Source: Oscillospiraceae bacterium (lineage in GTDB: Bacteria; Bacillota; Clostridia; Oscillospirales; Oscillospiraceae). From it: a stretch of DNA of 64,000 nucleotides. This document shows, in pieces, positions 1 to 7,829 of the stretch. Numbering within the stretch: the first letter of the stretch is position 1; each line of letters starts with the position of its first letter. The stretch is from NCBI GenBank assembly GCA_020025295.1, contig JAHHSJ010000001.1:65137-129136 (forward strand), read 5' to 3'. Under the pieces are notes generated by a model. It ran no database searches, had not been told where the DNA came from, and saw only the letters and a program-made list of their open reading frames with translations. The translations under genes were made by a program, and so were the position numbers.

Positions 1-380
1 TCAGCCCCTTCGTGGCCCGCATCATCGGCTCCATCCCCAGCAGCATCATCGGCGGCGTGTCCTTCGTGCTCTACGGCATGATCTCCGCCATCGGTGTCCG
101 TAATGTGGTGGAAAATCAGGTGGACTTCCGCAATAGCCGCAACCTGATTATTGCCGCTCTGATTCTGGTCACCGGTCTGGGCTTCACTCAGGGCATCACC
201 TTCACCGTGGGCACCACCTCTGTCACCCTGACCTCTCTGGCTCTGGCTGCTCTGGTCGGCATCGCTGCCAACGCTCTGCTGCCCGGCAAGGACTACATCT
301 TCCACGGCGACAACGAGGCCAAGCTGAAGACTACCTCCGAGACCATCCCCACCATCAACGAGTCCGATCTGGACGACTGA
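1..380 (+). CDS. Uracil/xanthine permease, C-terminal part (5' end outside window)
   Basis: The reading frame is already open at the left edge (codons in phase with position 3) and ends at 380. About 125 residues are visible. They include hydrophobic segments (around IIGGVSFVLYGMISAIGVRN and NLIIAALILVTGLG) that match the end of nucleobase:cation symporter-2 (UraA/PyrP) permeases, followed by a short hydrophilic tail ending ESDLDD. Such proteins import uracil or related bases by proton symport across the cytoplasmic membrane. A strong terminator follows directly, so this is the last gene of its transcript. Substrate is inferred from family resemblance only, because most of the protein lies outside the window. 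Confidence 0.75.
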   Translation, partial: SPFVARIIGSIPSSIIGGVSFVLYGMISAIGVRNVVENQVDFRNSRNLIIAALILVTGLGFTQGITFTVGTTSVTLTSLALAALVGIAANALLPGKDYIFHGDNEAKLKTTSETIPTINESDLDD

Positions 381-405
381 TTGTCGGGACTGTAACCTGC
401 ATATA

Positions 406-451
406 AAAGAAGCCAGCTCAGGCAACGCCTGAGTTGGCTTCTTCTTTTTTT
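406..451 (+). terminator. Rho-independent terminator after the permease
   Basis: A GAAGCCAGCTCAGGC arm pairs with its near-complement across an AAC loop and is followed by an unbroken T run. Confidence 0.85.
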
Positions 452-854
452 ATCCCAATTTGTGCCGACGGAGGAGAAACTCGGCAAGACCAAACAGAAG
501 GCAGCCGCAGAAGTAACAGGCGATGTCCTTCCAGTCAAAGGTGGTGCCCAGCAGTACCCGGAGCAGCTTGTTTTGGATGTGGAGCCGGTCTGCGAGCCCC
601 CAGAGCTGCAAGAATTCCACCGCTCCGCTGAAGCAGAACACATAGAGCCAAAGCGCCCGGGGACGGTTCGGCCAGATGCACCGCAGCAGACAGCAGAGCA
701 GCACCGTGACCAGCAGATCCCCGAGGTAGGGCCGCACAAAGCGGTCATGGACAAACAGACCAATGAGAATTTCGCACGATAGCAACACCGCAAAACACAG
801 CAGGTAGAACAGCCTTGAGTTTTGAGAGAAGGAAGGGCGGGATTTCGCTGCCAT
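450..854 (-). CDS. DUF2809-like small membrane protein
   Basis: This 134-residue protein has about four hydrophobic segments. The start at 854 is chosen because AAGGAG lies a suitable distance upstream; a longer upstream extension has no such site. The motifs RPYLGDLLVTVLL, a mid-protein AVEFLQ and a late GTTFDWKDIACY are typical of the DUF2809 family of small integral membrane proteins, whose function is unknown. It lies downstream of the P-type-ATPase-like gene on the same strand, about 80 bases away, so the two may be co-transcribed. No catalytic residues are apparent. Confidence 0.7.
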   Translation of the reverse strand: MAAKSRPSFSQNSRLFYLLCFAVLLSCEILIGLFVHDRFVRPYLGDLLVTVLLCCLLRCIWPNRPRALWLYVFCFSGAVEFLQLWGLADRLHIQNKLLRVLLGTTFDWKDIACYFCGCLLFGLAEFLLRRHKLG

Positions 855-934
855 AGCACACAACTCCTTGTTCAAGAGTAGAAAAACAAGCAGAGGAAGG
901 CTCCTCTGCTTGTTTTGTCCTGTTTGGGAAAGAC

Positions 935-3394
935 TCAATACCGATTCACATTGCCGGAAATGAGCAGGGTGGGCAGCAGCCACAAGCTCAGGAACAGCAG
1001 CACATTGACCGGGGACAGAGAAGCGAAGGCACTCACGGCGGTCAGATAGTAGCCCATAGCCAGACCCACAAGGGAGGCGAGAATGGAGGAAATCAGGTTG
1101 AGCCGCACGGAAGAGCGGAGCTTGCGGCAGCCCACAATGGTTTCTGCGTAGGATTCCGCATTGTCCCGGCTGAGAAGTGCGGTGAGGACGGGGGAATGGA
1201 CCTGATCCGGTTCGGTCAGCTCCATGCGGCGCTCCACCGGGGGATATTCCATCTTCTCCACGGGGATTTTCAGCTTCTGCCGCACCATGGAGGGATTCAC
1301 ATTGAAATCCCGGGGCACCAGAACGGGTACCAGATGAGTTTGCAGCAGGGAAAGCACCGCAGGACGGACGGAATTGGTTTTGGCGTAGTTCAGGGCAAAG
1401 ATACCGCGAAGCGAACCGTCGATGGCGCAGAACACGGCGTTTTTGACCTTCAGATCCTGAGGCAGAGGCACATCCATCACGGTCATGAAGGAGGCAGAGC
1501 CTACCATGATATGCTCGCCGCGAATGACGCCGCTGAGTCCACCGGCCTCGTAGCAGCGGAACTCGTCCACTCGGCGGTAGAAGCCGCCCTGTGTGCGAAC
1601 CAGACTGTCAAAGGGGTGGGACAGCGAGGAGCCGGAGGCACGGATGAGGCTGGCGGCACAGCCGACCAGCTTTTCCAGAGAAATCTCGCCGTAGACCTTG
1701 ATGCCGTTGAACTGAATGGAACCGGCGGGGAACAGGTCGGTGTCGCTGATGAGCACGCCGCCGCTGCCGGCGGAGGCGTCCACACCGGGCCAGCCGGCCA
1801 CGGCAGCGCCGCTGCGTTCCAGCCGACGGGTGAGCCGCAGCCAAGGCTGGGCAAAGCTCAAGAGAGCGGACAGGGGACTGGAGGCCATCAGAATGACCGA
1901 GAGGCTCCAGAGGAATCGCTCCGGCTTCTTTTGCACAATGCTGACCAGAATGGCACACAGCACTGCGGCAATCAAAATCACCGGGGCAAAGCGGCTTTGT
2001 ATCAGCTCTGCCGTGCTGGGAGCCTGAATCTGAGCGCCGAAGCCCTCGGTTCCGCCTCGTTCCTTGGTGAAGGTGTCCCGGGCGTTCCAAAGCTCCGGGT
2101 CCTTGGTGACACGCTTGGGGTCCTGTGCCACCGATGCCTGACGGCAGGCACGCTGGTTGGCCAGCTTCCGGTCGAAGGCGCCCCAAGTCAGACAGAGCAT
2201 CAGCAGGGATGCAGGCGTGCTGTAAGGCAGGGGGCCTTCCCGACCAATGAGGCAGTAGTAAAGTCCGTCCAGCAGGGTGACCAGTACCGCCACGCTGCCC
2301 AGCGTGTGGAGAGTGAACAGCTTCTTCTTTACAGAAGCCAGACCCATCCAAATGACATCCAGACTGAATACCAGAGCCCAGCCAGCCAGCCAAAGCTGGA
2401 GCATGGCGGTCAGCTGCAAATTGGACAGCAGCAGCTGGGGCAGGGGCAGCGGCAGAATGCCGTCCACCGCAAGGGTCATGTAGAGGTTGACCAGCGTCAG
2501 CAGCACGAGAATGGTGATGCGCTGGCTCATAAAGTTCATGCCGGTGAAGTAAATGCGGCTCATCTCCTGTACGGGGATGTCCGCCTCAGGACGGCGGGGC
2601 TTGCGGAGGAACCGGGGCGAGCGCCGGGGCTTCTCCGGAGGGGGATCGTCCTCCTCTTCGTCCGTGCCGGGAATGTACTTCTCCGCCATCTCCACATCTT
2701 CATTGGTGGATGCGGCCTGAGAGAACATATTGTCGGCAAACGCGTCGGCCTTAGCCTTCCAGCGGGCGAACCGGCTGGCGGTGGGAGATACTTCCTCCTC
2801 CTCGGGAGCGGCAGCCCGGTATTCCTCGTAGTTTTCCGGCTCCGGAGCCTTGCGGGAACGCACCTTTTTGGGGGTGTAGCCGTCGGGACGGCTTTCCTCT
2901 TCCTCGTCGTCAAAGAACTCCTCCGGCAGCTCGTCGGGGGGCTCTTCCCAAGCAGAAGGGCTGCTTGGCGGCTCATTGGAAGTCTCGGTACCGGGGAACA
3001 GGACCAGTTTTCCGATGCGTTTGGGCTTTTCTTCCGGGTCAGAAAGTACATCCGGCTGCGTTCTGTCGGAATCCCGAACCACTGGAGGCGGCGTCGGAGC
3101 CTGCTCCGGCTCGGGTTCCGGTTCCGGAGCTAACAGCTGGGAGAAGTCCGGTTCGGGCAGCGGTTCAAATTCATCCGCTTCCGACGGCGAATCTAAGGGG
3201 TCCGGTTCAGGGAGAGGGTCAGAAGGAGGCTCTTCTGCCGGAGGCGCCTTGGGCTCCGGCTTGGGGGCGGAAGGCTTTTGGTCGTAAATCTCTGCCATGA
3301 TGTCCTCCAGCGACTCCTCCGAAGCAGTGACGCCGGAGAGCAGGTCGTTGAGGTCGTAGAGATCGTTATTCGTTTTTTTGCTGTTTCCAGCCAT
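935..3394 (-). CDS. Degenerate P-type-ATPase-like membrane protein with long acidic N-terminus
   Basis: This protein has 819 residues. The first ~270 are acidic and proline-rich (repeated PEP/EPE runs) and look disordered and cytoplasmic. From ~290 on there are several membrane segments, then a cytoplasmic region laid out like the N and P domains of heavy-metal P-type ATPases (SHPFDSL resembles the HP motif; a glycine-rich N-domain-like stretch is followed by AIDGSLRGIFALNY), then two final membrane segments. The catalytic DKTGT motif is replaced by SDTDLF, the membrane CPC-type motif by SSP, and GDGxND is not recognisable. It is therefore probably not a transport ATPase. Its role is unknown; it could be a structural or regulatory pseudoenzyme. 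It is followed by the DUF2809-like gene and preceded by rlmB. Confidence 0.65.
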   Translation of the reverse strand: MAGNSKKTNNDLYDLNDLLSGVTASEESLEDIMAEIYDQKPSAPKPEPKAPPAEEPPSDPLPEPDPLDSPSEADEFEPLPEPDFSQLLAPEPEPEPEQAPTPPPVVRDSDRTQPDVLSDPEEKPKRIGKLVLFPGTETSNEPPSSPSAWEEPPDELPEEFFDDEEEESRPDGYTPKKVRSRKAPEPENYEEYRAAAPEEEEVSPTASRFARWKAKADAFADNMFSQAASTNEDVEMAEKYIPGTDEEEDDPPPEKPRRSPRFLRKPRRPEADIPVQEMSRIYFTGMNFMSQRITILVLLTLVNLYMTLAVDGILPLPLPQLLLSNLQLTAMLQLWLAGWALVFSLDVIWMGLASVKKKLFTLHTLGSVAVLVTLLDGLYYCLIGREGPLPYSTPASLLMLCLTWGAFDRKLANQRACRQASVAQDPKRVTKDPELWNARDTFTKERGGTEGFGAQIQAPSTAELIQSRFAPVILIAAVLCAILVSIVQKKPERFLWSLSVILMASSPLSALLSFAQPWLRLTRRLERSGAAVAGWPGVDASAGSGGVLISDTDLFPAGSIQFNGIKVYGEISLEKLVGCAASLIRASGSSLSHPFDSLVRTQGGFYRRVDEFRCYEAGGLSGVIRGEHIMVGSASFMTVMDVPLPQDLKVKNAVFCAIDGSLRGIFALNYAKTNSVRPAVLSLLQTHLVPVLVPRDFNVNPSMVRQKLKIPVEKMEYPPVERRMELTEPDQVHSPVLTALLSRDNAESYAETIVGCRKLRSSVRLNLISSILASLVGLAMGYYLTAVSAFASLSPVNVLLFLSLWLLPTLLISGNVNRY

Positions 3395-3440
3395 GTGGTA
3401 ATCTCCTTCGATTTCAGTGCGGGGGGAAAATAAAATCAGG

Positions 3441-4217
3441 TTAGTTCATGCGCTGACGCACAGCTTCATAGAGCATGATGGCGGCAGCGGCGGAGGCGTT
3501 GAGGGAATCCAGTTCGCTCTTCATGGGAATGCTGACGGTGAAGTCGCACTCCTCGGTGACCAGACGGCTCATGCCGGAGCCTTCGCTGCCGATGACGATG
3601 GCGGCGGGGCCCTTCAGGTCGGCCTGATAGAGCGAGGTGGTGCCGTTCATAGCGGTGCCAAAGACCCAAACGCCCTCCTTCTTCAGCTCCTTGAGTAGAG
3701 AAGTGATGTTGGGGACACGGGCCACGGGAATGTGGCTGACAGCGCCTGCGCTGGTCTTAGCCACCACGGCGGTGAGTCCGGCAGAGCGGCGCTTGGGAAT
3801 AATCACGCCGTGGGCGCCGGCGCAGCAGGCGGTACGGATGACTGCGCCCAGGTTGTGGGGATCGCTCAGCTCGTCGCAGACCACGATCAGCGGAGCCTCG
3901 CCCTTCTCCCGGGCGGCGGCCAGAATATCGTCCACACTGGCGTACTCCCGCACGGCACAGGCGGCGATGACGCCCTGATGGGCGTGGGTGACGCTCATGT
4001 GGTCCAGCTTGCGCTTGTCCGCATCCACGACCACGATGCCACGGGCACGGGCGGTGGAAGCGATATGACCCAGAGCGGCGTCGGTTTCGCCCTTGAGAAT
4101 GTAAATTTTGTCAATCACAGTGCCGGTGCGCAGTGCCTCGGTCACAGCGTTGCGGCCCTCGATGATACCGTCAGCCTCAGCCTCGGGCATGGGGCGGCGG
4201 GACTTATAATCTGCCAT
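3441..4217 (-). CDS. rlmB: 23S rRNA (guanosine-2'-O)-methyltransferase RlmB / TrmH family
   Basis: This 258-residue SpoU-class (SPOUT) methyltransferase transfers a methyl group from S-adenosylmethionine to a ribose 2'-OH, in the usual family member at G2251 of 23S rRNA. The N-terminal substrate-binding domain starts with DGIIEGRNAVTEAL. The three SPOUT motifs are visible: DPHNLGAVIRTA, IGSEGSGMS and LNASAAAAIMLYE. The start at 4217 (MADYKS) is preceded by AGGAGG. It lies 46 bases upstream of the P-type-ATPase-like gene on the same strand and is probably co-transcribed with it. The length is normal for the family. The exact RNA target is inferred from the family. Confidence 0.9.
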   Translation of the reverse strand: MADYKSRRPMPEAEADGIIEGRNAVTEALRTGTVIDKIYILKGETDAALGHIASTARARGIVVVDADKRKLDHMSVTHAHQGVIAACAVREYASVDDILAAAREKGEAPLIVVCDELSDPHNLGAVIRTACCAGAHGVIIPKRRSAGLTAVVAKTSAGAVSHIPVARVPNITSLLKELKKEGVWVFGTAMNGTTSLYQADLKGPAAIVIGSEGSGMSRLVTEECDFTVSIPMKSELDSLNASAAAAIMLYEAVRQRMN

Positions 4218-4362
4218 AGTACGGCCTCCTAGTAGTGATAGCAATTCACTATGCAGTATAGCACAAAAAATCAGGGGAAGAAAGGGGTATCTTTTGAAGA
4301 AAAACGGAAGAAAGAACGGAATGCGATCGCCTTTCCTTTACAGAATGTTTACGGGTGTTTTC

Positions 4363-4391
4363 TTGTAAACGCAATGGTATTGTGCTATATT
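4363..4391 (+). promoter_or_regulatory. Sigma-A-type promoter of ftsH
   Basis: TTGTAA (4363-4368) and TATATT (4386-4391) are separated by exactly 17 bases, 36 bases before the ftsH start codon. Confidence 0.75.
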
Positions 4392-4426
4392 TGAACTAAT
4401 ATTCCTGAAGTGGGAGGATTGAATCC

Positions 4427-6541
4427 TTGAATAACAAAAACAATCAACGAAATGGAAAAGGCGGCGGACCGAAGAAGAATATCATGGGCATCTTCTCCAT
4501 TGTTCTTTGGGCAGTCATTATTGTCGTCCTAATCAACTACTTCACCTCCAGTGCTGCGATGAGCGGACAGGTGGAGATCAAATTCAGTGAGCTTGTGAAC
4601 CTGGTCGAAGAGGACAAGGTGGAAGAAGTCAAACTGGAGCAGGGAAAGTATACGATTTCTCTGAAGGAGGATGCCCAGAAGGGCTGGATGGAGGAATTCT
4701 ACGGGGACAAATATCAGGAAGACCTGAAGATGCCCGCCATCTATACCGCCCCTCTGACCTACACGGATTTTCTGGTGCTGCTGCAAGAGCATGACGTGAC
4801 CTACTACACCCCCTACCGCACCAACAGCTTTATGATGGATTTCCTGCTCACTTGGCTGCTGCCGATGGTGGGAACCTTGCTGCTGATGATGCTGCTGTTC
4901 CGCTTCCTGAGCAAGCGTATGGGCGGCGGCATGGGCATGGGCGTGGGCAATGTCGGCAAGGCCAACGCCAAGATGTATGTGGAAAAATCCACGGGAGTTA
5001 CCTTCCGTGATGTGGCCGGACAGGATGAGGCCAAGGAATCCTTGGAGGAAATCATCGACTTCCTGCATAATCCCGGCAAGTACACCGCCATTGGCGCCAA
5101 GCTGCCCAAGGGTGCGCTGCTGGTGGGCTCTCCCGGTACCGGTAAGACCCTGCTGGCCAAGGCCGTTGCCGGTGAGGCAAAGGTGCCGTTCTTCTCGATT
5201 TCCGGCTCTGACTTTGTGGAAATGTTCGTCGGTGTGGGCGCAAGCCGTGTCCGTGACCTCTTTAAGGAAGCGGCAAAGATGGCTCCCTGCATCATCTTTA
5301 TTGATGAGATCGATACCATTGGTAAAAAGCGTGATTCCGGCGGCATCGGCGGCAATGATGAGCGTGAGCAGACGCTGAACCAGCTGCTGGCCGAGCTGGA
5401 CGGCTTTGACCCCACCAAGGGCGTCATCGTCCTTGGCGCAACCAACCGTCCCGAGGTTCTGGACAAGGCTCTGCTGCGTCCCGGTCGTTTTGACCGCCGC
5501 ATTACGGTGGATCGTCCCAATCTGGCCGGTCGTCTGGCCACCTTGCAGGTGCATACCCGCAACATCCGCCTCTCCGAGGATGTGGATCTGAACAAGATTG
5601 CCGCCGCAACTGCGGGCTGCGTGGGTGCGGACCTTGCCAACTTGGTCAACGAGGCCGCTCTGCGTGCCGTCCGCATGGGACGCTTTGCCGTCAATCAGAA
5701 TGACCTGCTGGTTTCCTTTGAAATGGTCATTGCCGGCGCCGAGAAGAAGGGCACCGTGCTGACCGAGAAGGAGAAGAAGCTGATCGCCTACCATGAGGTG
5801 GGTCACGCTCTGGTGGCAGCCCGTCAGAAGGGCACCGAGCCGGTCAGCAAGATCACCATTGTGCCCCATACGCAGGGCGCTCTGGGCTATACCATGCAGA
5901 CGCCTGAGGAAGAAAAGTATCTGGAGGACAAGGAAGAGCTGCTGGCCGATATGCGTACCCTGCTGGGCGGCCGTGCCGCTGAGTGGACGGTGTTCCATAC
6001 CATGACCACCGGCGCTTCCAACGATATTGAGCGTGCCACCGATCTGGCACGAAAGATGATTACCATGTTCGGCATGAGTGATCGCTTCGGCGTGATGGGC
6101 CTTGCCACCGTGCAGAACCGCTATCTGGACGGCACCGCCGGCATGAACTGCGCCGAGGCCACCTCCGCTCTGGTGGACGAGGAAGTCCGCACGCTGATGA
6201 ATGACGCCTATCAGGATGCCATCCGCATTCTGGAGGAAAATCGGGAGATGCTGGATAAGATTGCAGCCTACCTGCTGGAGAAGGAGACCATCACCGGTCA
6301 GGAGATGATGGCTATTCTGGAGGGCAGAGACCCTGCTCTGTGCGACAACTACGGCGCAAATTCCAGCCGAAAGAGCCGCCTGTCCGGCGATGTGGAGCCT
6401 CCTGCCCGTGCCATTCACATGGTCAGCGAAGCCCCTGTCAACCCCAACTCCTACGATCAGGACCCTGCCGACGAGCAGCCGGAGGAGCCTTCTGAGGAGC
6501 AGCCTTCCGAGGATACCCCGGAAGAGAACGGTGAGGAATAA
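4427..6541 (+). CDS. ftsH: ATP-dependent zinc metalloprotease FtsH
   Basis: This 704-residue membrane-anchored AAA+ protease unfolds and degrades membrane and short-lived cytoplasmic proteins. Membrane segments lie near residues 21-40 and 140-160, flanking an extracytoplasmic domain. Walker A is GSPGTGKT (234-241), with Ser in place of the more usual Pro. Walker B is FIDEID (291-296), the second-region-of-homology arginines are in LLRPGRFDR (349-357), and the zinc site is HEVGH (456-460). The C-terminus is an acidic, proline-rich tail. Translation starts at TTG, supported by GGGAGGA nine bases upstream. It stands as a single-gene unit with its own promoter and terminator. Confidence 0.96.
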   Translation: MNNKNNQRNGKGGGPKKNIMGIFSIVLWAVIIVVLINYFTSSAAMSGQVEIKFSELVNLVEEDKVEEVKLEQGKYTISLKEDAQKGWMEEFYGDKYQEDLKMPAIYTAPLTYTDFLVLLQEHDVTYYTPYRTNSFMMDFLLTWLLPMVGTLLLMMLLFRFLSKRMGGGMGMGVGNVGKANAKMYVEKSTGVTFRDVAGQDEAKESLEEIIDFLHNPGKYTAIGAKLPKGALLVGSPGTGKTLLAKAVAGEAKVPFFSISGSDFVEMFVGVGASRVRDLFKEAAKMAPCIIFIDEIDTIGKKRDSGGIGGNDEREQTLNQLLAELDGFDPTKGVIVLGATNRPEVLDKALLRPGRFDRRITVDRPNLAGRLATLQVHTRNIRLSEDVDLNKIAAATAGCVGADLANLVNEAALRAVRMGRFAVNQNDLLVSFEMVIAGAEKKGTVLTEKEKKLIAYHEVGHALVAARQKGTEPVSKITIVPHTQGALGYTMQTPEEEKYLEDKEELLADMRTLLGGRAAEWTVFHTMTTGASNDIERATDLARKMITMFGMSDRFGVMGLATVQNRYLDGTAGMNCAEATSALVDEEVRTLMNDAYQDAIRILEENREMLDKIAAYLLEKETITGQEMMAILEGRDPALCDNYGANSSRKSRLSGDVEPPARAIHMVSEAPVNPNSYDQDPADEQPEEPSEEQPSEDTPEENGEE

Positions 6542-6550
6542 TCCGAAAAC

Positions 6551-6584
6551 AAACACGGCATGGCTCAGGCCATGCCGTGTTTTT
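6551..6584 (+). terminator. ftsH terminator
   Basis: AACACGGCATGG pairs with CCATGCCGTGTT, followed by TTTT. Confidence 0.85.
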
Positions 6585-6624
6585 CTGAAAAACCAAAGGC
6601 ACAGCCCGTATTCGGGCTGTGCCT
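6584..6624 (-). terminator. Terminator of the ymfI-like gene
   Basis: Hairpin GGCACAGCCCG / CGGGCTGTGCC (6598-6624) is followed, on the minus strand, by a T-rich stretch. Confidence 0.7.
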
Positions 6625-6643
6625 TGCTGCTTTTTTGGGGAAG

Positions 6644-7378
6644 TTACACCACAATGCCGCCATTGGGGGAAAGCACCTGACCGGTGATGAACTCAGAGCC
6701 ATCAGCGCAGAGCCAGCGGACGCAGCGGGCCACCTCGTAGGAGGAGCCGATACGACCCAGAGGGGTTTCCTCGGCGAGCGCTTCAAAATCCTCGTCGGTG
6801 AGGTGGGCGTTCATGTCCGTGTCGATGACGCCGGGGGCGACGCAGTTGACCCGGATGTTGGACGGGCCGACCTCTTTGGCCAGCGCCTTGGTAAAGGCGA
6901 TCACCGCACCCTTGGTGGCAGAGTAAGCCACTTCACAGCTGCCGCCCACCTGCCCCCACATGGAACTGAGGGTGACGATGGCGCCCTTCTTCTGCTGGAG
7001 GAAGTAGGGGAGTGCAGCCCGGACGGTGTAGAAGGTGCCGTCCACATTGACGGCAAAAACCCTGCGCCAGTCCTCGTCGCTGACATGGGTGATAACATCT
7101 TGGGGCAAAGCAACGCCGGCGCAGCAGATCAGTGCGTCAGGGGAGCCCAGCTGCTGAACCGAGGTGTCGATAAACTGCTGAACCTGTTCTGGGTCGGAAA
7201 CATCCGCCCGGACGGCCAGCACGCTGAGGCCGCGCATAGACAGCTCCTTGCAAAGTGCCTGTGCCTGCTCTTCGGAGTTCTGATAGCAGAAAGCAATCTT
7301 CCACCCCTTAAAGGCGAATGCGCGGACGACTGCGGCGCCGATGCCGCGGCTGCCGCCGGTGATAAATACGGTACTCAT
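6644..7378 (-). CDS. ymfI: Short-chain dehydrogenase, EF-P 5-aminopentanone reductase (YmfI) type
   Basis: This 244-residue classical SDR has the NAD(P)-binding motif TGGSRGIG near the N-terminus, CCAG in place of NNAG, catalytic Ser in LSSMWG and the YSATK catalytic Tyr/Lys. It could be annotated simply as FabG. However, the stretch WGQVGGSCEVAYSATKGA and the following VAPGVIDTDMN closely resemble Bacillus YmfI as I remember it. YmfI reduces the 5-aminopentanone group on Lys32 of elongation factor P to 5-aminopentanol. An efp gene with Lys32 lies 8 kb away, which fits. The start is supported by AGGAGG upstream. Substrate is inferred; a fatty-acid FabG role is the alternative. Confidence 0.75.
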   Translation of the reverse strand: MSTVFITGGSRGIGAAVVRAFAFKGWKIAFCYQNSEEQAQALCKELSMRGLSVLAVRADVSDPEQVQQFIDTSVQQLGSPDALICCAGVALPQDVITHVSDEDWRRVFAVNVDGTFYTVRAALPYFLQQKKGAIVTLSSMWGQVGGSCEVAYSATKGAVIAFTKALAKEVGPSNIRVNCVAPGVIDTDMNAHLTDEDFEALAEETPLGRIGSSYEVARCVRWLCADGSEFITGQVLSPNGGIVV

Positions 7379-7829
7379 GGATGGAAAACCTCCTGTCTGT
7401 TACCTTTGCCCCTGATACGGGGGCAAAGTGTTAGTTTGGGGTGTGAGGGAAAGCCCAGCTGGCGGCAAATGCCGGGCCGAGCGTCTCCGCTGGGTGTAAA
7501 TCGGCCTGCCGAATACGGATTCGGTGCCGGGGCATGAAACCAGTCCCACGGCAGTAGGATAAAAGGGCAAAAGACCGATGCGTTGATTTTCCTCAGTATA
7601 CCGTAGCGGCGGCAAGAATGCAAGAAATCTGCAAATTATGTGATACCAATGGTTTCTGAACGAAATGACAAAAAATCAATAGCTCATACCACATTTATTT
7701 GTGACTTTTATAAATATCCTCTTGTGTTTTGAAAAATCATGATGTATAATATGCACATTGATGGAAGAAAAACACAGGCTTTGCTTGTATAATTCGCCAT
7801 GAACCAATATTAGTAAGGAGAGATCCAAC
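7379..7829. other. 450-base intergenic region with several possible RNA hairpins
   Basis: No credible gene is seen. Possible stems are TTTGCCCC/GGGGCAAA (7405-7427, in the ymfI leader on the minus strand), CCCAGC/GCTGGG (7454-7459 with 7489-7494, enclosing a CGGC/GCCG hairpin) and CCGAAT/ATTCGG (7509-7524). I could not match the set to a known riboswitch. The right end holds the promoter of the EF-G-like gene. Confidence 0.4.
7722..7750 (+). promoter_or_regulatory. Promoter of the EF-G-like gene
   Basis: TTGTGT (7722-7727), a 17-base spacer and a perfect TATAAT (7745-7750) lie 80 bases upstream of the start codon. Confidence 0.7.

Noticed and set aside
1196..3133. Long (645-codon) open frame on the plus strand opposite the P-type-ATPase-like gene.
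   Set aside because: It lies entirely antisense to a gene with clear protein features and ribosome site, and shows the His/Gln/Gly-rich composition typical of GC-rich antisense frames.
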